The notes below the pieces were generated by a model. That model did no database searches, had not been told where the DNA came from, and worked only from the letters and a program-made list of their open reading frames with translations. This document shows positions 61,315-64,000 of a stretch of 64,000 bases of DNA, one piece after another. The first letter of the stretch is position 1. Each line of letters begins with the position of its first letter. The stretch is from Marinobacter sp. DY40_1A1. GTDB lineage: Bacteria > Pseudomonadota > Gammaproteobacteria > Pseudomonadales > Oleiphilaceae. Location: positions 744,001 through 808,000 of the forward strand of contig NZ_VCHA01000001.1 in NCBI RefSeq assembly GCF_016597815.1, read 5' to 3'. The position numbers and the translations under genes were made by a program.

Positions 61315-62163
61315 TTAGCGGGAAGCTATGGCACCTTTACCAACACCTTCGTAGGCTTTCACAAGAATCGTGTCAGATGGGAATTTGGCTTTCAGCTCGT
61401 CTGCAATGTGAGCGGCAATGAATTCCACAGTCGTATCTGTGTTCATCATATAAACCCGCGCCTCGGGCAGGGTCAGGGCAAACTCACCCTGATTGGACTC
61501 ATATTCGAAGGTTATGTACGCCACGCCGGCGTCAACATGGCGACGTACGACATCTTCCTCAGAGCCCACATAAATATCCTGCCATAACTTGGCCCAAGAG
61601 CGTTCCAGCTCCTCATCACGCTTGCCATTGCGGTCTATCCGAATAGGTGAGCGGTGACCATGGGCGATGCGCTGGCAGTTGCCCAGGTGCTTTTTAAGGC
61701 CATGCACGTAGTGATAATAAGCTCCTTCAAGTTCCTCTTCCCGCAGGTTGATCTGCACTGAAGTGACATTCGAAGGTAGAACAGCCAGCAATTCACGTTC
61801 GAGCAGAGCGGCGACAGCCGATGGCATAACCCGGTCTGCAGAAAGCCATACAACGGCTTCGTCGGGGGAGCGATGGATAATGTGACTGCCATCGGCAAGT
61901 GCCCAGGTGAAGGTGTCAGGCGTATCCTGATTCCAGGAGAGGCCTTCGTAGCCACGGGGTATCACAAGCCTGTGATCCACGCGCTCATCGATGATGCGCT
62001 TTATAGTGCGCTTCACATTGCTGAAATCGAATACCATGCCCTGTTCATCAAGCTCGCCCCCCAGCACCACGTCGGCAATCCAGCTTTCCCCGACTAATCC
62101 ACGGGCGGGATCCAGGTAAGCGAAATCAATAACGGTGAGGTTGTCTACAAACAGATGGTTCAT
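61315..62163 (-). CDS. Tandem 6-pyruvoyl-tetrahydropterin synthase/QueD-like protein
   Basis: 282 residues, about twice the length of a single PTPS/QueD unit. First half: DLTV-like start with IADVVLGGELDEQGMVFDFSNVKRTIKRIIDERVDHRL. Second half: NCQRIAHGHRSPIRIDRNGKRDEELERSW and the C-terminal TDTTVEFIAAHIADEL...ILVKAYEGVGKGA. Only one His-x-His zinc-like element (AHGHR) is clearly visible, so each half may have lost part of the active site. Members of the family act in queuosine or pterin synthesis; the function of the double form is not known. Confidence 0.75.
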   Translation of the reverse strand: MNHLFVDNLTVIDFAYLDPARGLVGESWIADVVLGGELDEQGMVFDFSNVKRTIKRIIDERVDHRLVIPRGYEGLSWNQDTPDTFTWALADGSHIIHRSPDEAVVWLSADRVMPSAVAALLERELLAVLPSNVTSVQINLREEELEGAYYHYVHGLKKHLGNCQRIAHGHRSPIRIDRNGKRDEELERSWAKLWQDIYVGSEEDVVRRHVDAGVAYITFEYESNQGEFALTLPEARVYMMNTDTTVEFIAAHIADELKAKFPSDTILVKAYEGVGKGAIASR

Positions 62164-62344
62164 TAAATTTCCGGGCGGGTATAGTTGATTGATGGGGGGA
62201 TTCTAGCAAAAATCCCTGAGTGAGTGTCTTGTCGAGCTAATGCCTTGAATCGTTGCTCGCCACTCTTTTCGTGTTCATTGCTTTATCAGGAGCGACATCA
62301 TAACTGCCTCTCGCCATGACTTCGATCAGGATTTTCCGGCACTT

Positions 62345-62950
62345 GTGCTCGCAGCCGGGGCTTCCAGCCGGTTTGGTCGCCCCAAGGCTCTATTAAAGGT
62401 GAGCGGCGAACAGGGGCGAGGTCACATTCTGCTGGATAACGCCATCGGGCAAGCCAGGTTGCTTAGCCGGGATGTGCGTGTTGCCTGCGGGGCCTGGTAT
62501 CCGTTGATTCGTTTTCGCTGCAGCCAGCAGCCCTCCAGCTGGGTGCCTGTGCCTGATTGGCATGAAGGCATGGCCGCTTCCCTGGTAGCGGGCATCCGAA
62601 GTTTGGGGCCGAGGGCCAGGGGAGTGTTTGTGTTGGTGGTGGATCAGCCGCTGTTAGACAGAGACGCCCTTCAAGCGTTTGGTGAAGCTGTGAGATGTTT
62701 TCCGAAGACGCCAGCGGCCGCAGATTATGGCCGGCGCCCAGGTGTGCCAGCCTATCTGCCGCGGTGGCTTTGGCCAGACGTGCTGACCCTTGAGGGTGAT
62801 CGAGGTGCAGGGGGGCTGTTGGCAGAAGCCAATGCGACGCGAATGGATATTCCGGGTGTCCATGACGACATAGACACCCCGGAAGATTGGGCGAGAATCA
62901 GGGAGGTGCTTAGCCGAAGAGCCCTGCAAGCCAGGCAATACCCAGACTGA
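62345..62950 (+). CDS. MobA/MocA-like nucleotidyltransferase
   Basis: 201 residues from the GTG at 62345 ([18 protein letters not shown]). The glycine-rich NTP-binding loop [13 protein letters not shown] is standard, with [14 protein letters not shown] as the metal-binding Asp motif and GDRGAGGLL later. Such enzymes attach nucleotides in molybdenum cofactor or sugar metabolism. The frame continues upstream as FDQDFPALV, typical of true N-termini in this family, but has no ATG, GTG or TTG. An AGGAG precedes ATC-ATA at 62297-62302, so the real start may be a rare ATA. Its 3' end overlaps the convergent response-regulator gene by 41 bp. Confidence 0.78.
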   Translation: MLAAGASSRFGRPKALLKVSGEQGRGHILLDNAIGQARLLSRDVRVACGAWYPLIRFRCSQQPSSWVPVPDWHEGMAASLVAGIRSLGPRARGVFVLVVDQPLLDRDALQAFGEAVRCFPKTPAAADYGRRPGVPAYLPRWLWPDVLTLEGDRGAGGLLAEANATRMDIPGVHDDIDTPEDWARIREVLSRRALQARQYPD

Positions 62951-64000
62951 ATACCCCGAGGCTAACAGCCAGTCCGACGGTGTAGATTCGGGATGAAGCA
63001 GAACGTTGCTGCGCTACAAACAAGTCAATTGTGCGCTGAGCTATGTCTTCAGCAGTCTCACGGGAGATTTCGTGAGCTTGCTGGATGGCTTCAGATTGCA
63101 GTGTTTGCCAAAACTCCGTATCAATGGTTTGTACGCTGGTAATATGGTCCTTCAGTTCTGCCATGTGGTTTGCAGTAAAACCAGAGTTGCGTGAGAGGTC
63201 CTTTTTAAGGTCGGCAAGTTCCCGGCCCAGATTTAGATTTACCTCAGCCGCGACTTCATCGCTCAGATTTCGGGTCCGCTCTTCTATCATTGCTCTCATG
63301 GCGCCCAGGCGATCTTCAATGATGCTTTCCTGCTTGCCCCTTGACTCATCCAGCGCGCGCTTGAGATTGTCAAACTGCTCATCAAACAGTGAGCTGAGCA
63401 ATTCATGCAGATTGCTATTAACCTGGCCATGGGCTGCAGAGCGGGCAATCTGTTCAATCAGATCGCTTGTGAGCGGTACGGTGCTGGATGTCTTCTTGCC
63501 ATTGAGGGCAGACTCAAGATCGGACCGCTCGGCTGACAATTCCAGCGATCCGCCTTGGGTAACTCCAATAGCCAGGTCGTCTTGTTCTGCTTCCTGTATC
63601 GGTGCGAGAGGGAGGGATCCAGCTTTCAGATCAATGGCCAGTTGCTCAAGCACCATGCCAAGGCCGTCTGGTTGAGTGGGCTTGGTAAGGATGTTGTAGA
63701 CCCCGAAGTTTTTCGCCTCTTTGGTGAAAGATGACGACTTCTGAGACGTGCACATAATGATTGGTATGCCCGCGGTGTTCGGATTGCTCTTGATGGCCTT
63801 TGTGGCTTCCACGCCGTTCATGCCAGGCATCAGGTGATCCATGAAGATGACGTCCGGATGTTCGTTGCTGTCCAGAAAGTCCAGGGCTTCTTCGGCTGAG
63901 CCTGCCATGTTGACATGCATGTCACGGCTTTCCAGCAGTTTGCTCAGGGCAAACCTGGCTACCTTGGAGTCGTCCACCAGAAGAGCATTCTTGATCGCCA
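62910..64000 (-). CDS. Response regulator with coiled coil and C-terminal membrane anchor (5' end outside window)
   Basis: The frame is open to the end of the window ([18 protein letters not shown]), so the start lies beyond base 64000. REC domain: [10 protein letters not shown], the phosphoacceptor Asp in [13 protein letters not shown] and the Lys in ILTKPTQP. After a linker (about 125-190) comes a long helical region with coiled-coil character, [15 protein letters not shown]-like, [26 protein letters not shown], and finally a hydrophobic helix [24 protein letters not shown] at the extreme C-terminus. A receiver tethered to the membrane by a tail helix is less common than a DNA-binding output. 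Output unknown. Confidence 0.85.
   Translation of the reverse strand, partial: AIKNALLVDDSKVARFALSKLLESRDMHVNMAGSAEEALDFLDSNEHPDVIFMDHLMPGMNGVEATKAIKSNPNTAGIPIIMCTSQKSSSFTKEAKNFGVYNILTKPTQPDGLGMVLEQLAIDLKAGSLPLAPIQEAEQDDLAIGVTQGGSLELSAERSDLESALNGKKTSSTVPLTSDLIEQIARSAAHGQVNSNLHELLSSLFDEQFDNLKRALDESRGKQESIIEDRLGAMRAMIEERTRNLSDEVAAEVNLNLGRELADLKKDLSRNSGFTANHMAELKDHITSVQTIDTEFWQTLQSEAIQQAHEISRETAEDIAQRTIDLFVAQQRSASSRIYTVGLAVSLGVFSLGIAWLAGLFG

Noticed and set aside
1-64000. CRISPR array or rRNA operon
   Set aside because: No regularly spaced repeats and no rRNA-like sequence were seen.

Overview
The window looks like a chromosomal segment of a marine gammaproteobacterium, most likely Marinobacter or a close relative. 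This is inferred from the PA2778/PA2779-type pair, the DUF5610 protein, the gltX-tRNA-Ala-tRNA-Glu arrangement and the overall gene style; no marker gene proves it. There is no rRNA and no CRISPR array.

Layout. (1) 1-9.6 kb is a worn mobile or defence margin. It holds the 3' part of a large helicase, a small conserved protein, a tyrosine recombinase with a short partner gene, relics of IS3- and IS5-family elements, two AT-rich orphan genes and long gene-free stretches. (2) 9.6-24.8 kb is a catabolic block on the + strand. It has a 2-oxo-acid decarboxylase resembling AruI, an FAD 2-hydroxyacid dehydrogenase, an aldehyde dehydrogenase, a complete peptide-type ABC importer, an NDP-forming acyl-CoA ligase, a CaiD-like hydratase, an acyl-CoA dehydrogenase and a nitronate monooxygenase-like enzyme. 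(3) 24.9-34.2 kb is a second, linked catabolic and uptake block: an AraC/GlxA-type regulator, RidA, an amine-oxidase-like flavoprotein, two IclR regulators, a HutG-like ureohydrolase and a TAXI-TRAP transporter with its DUF1850 partner. This 26-kb region lies between two diverged copies of a roughly 350-bp sequence (8.4 and 34.55 kb).

(4) 35.3-39.5 kb holds four consecutive damaged genes: a multihaem cytochrome without its N-terminus, a lipoprotein hydrolase without a normal start, a 5'-nucleotidase with one in-frame stop and a truncated hydrolase. (5) 39.6-64 kb is ordinary housekeeping-style chromosome. It contains a Crp/Fnr regulator with a metal P-type ATPase, haemerythrin proteins, LysR/DMT and MFS transporters, an orphan SdhB, a haemerythrin-GGDEF-EAL protein, LldD, a trans-sulfuration enzyme, an AEC transporter, a Zur-type ZnuA, gltX with two tRNAs, a REP-like palindrome, a tandem PTPS-like protein, a nucleotidyltransferase and a membrane-anchored response regulator cut by the window end.

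How the genes may work together (inference): the ABC and TAXI systems import small, possibly cationic amino-acid-derived substrates. A 2-hydroxy to 2-oxo acid to aldehyde to acid sequence shortens the chain. CoA activation, dehydrogenation and hydration then process the acid in a manner analogous to gamma-butyrobetaine/carnitine CoA chemistry, and the HutG-like enzyme could release a guanidino or formimino group.
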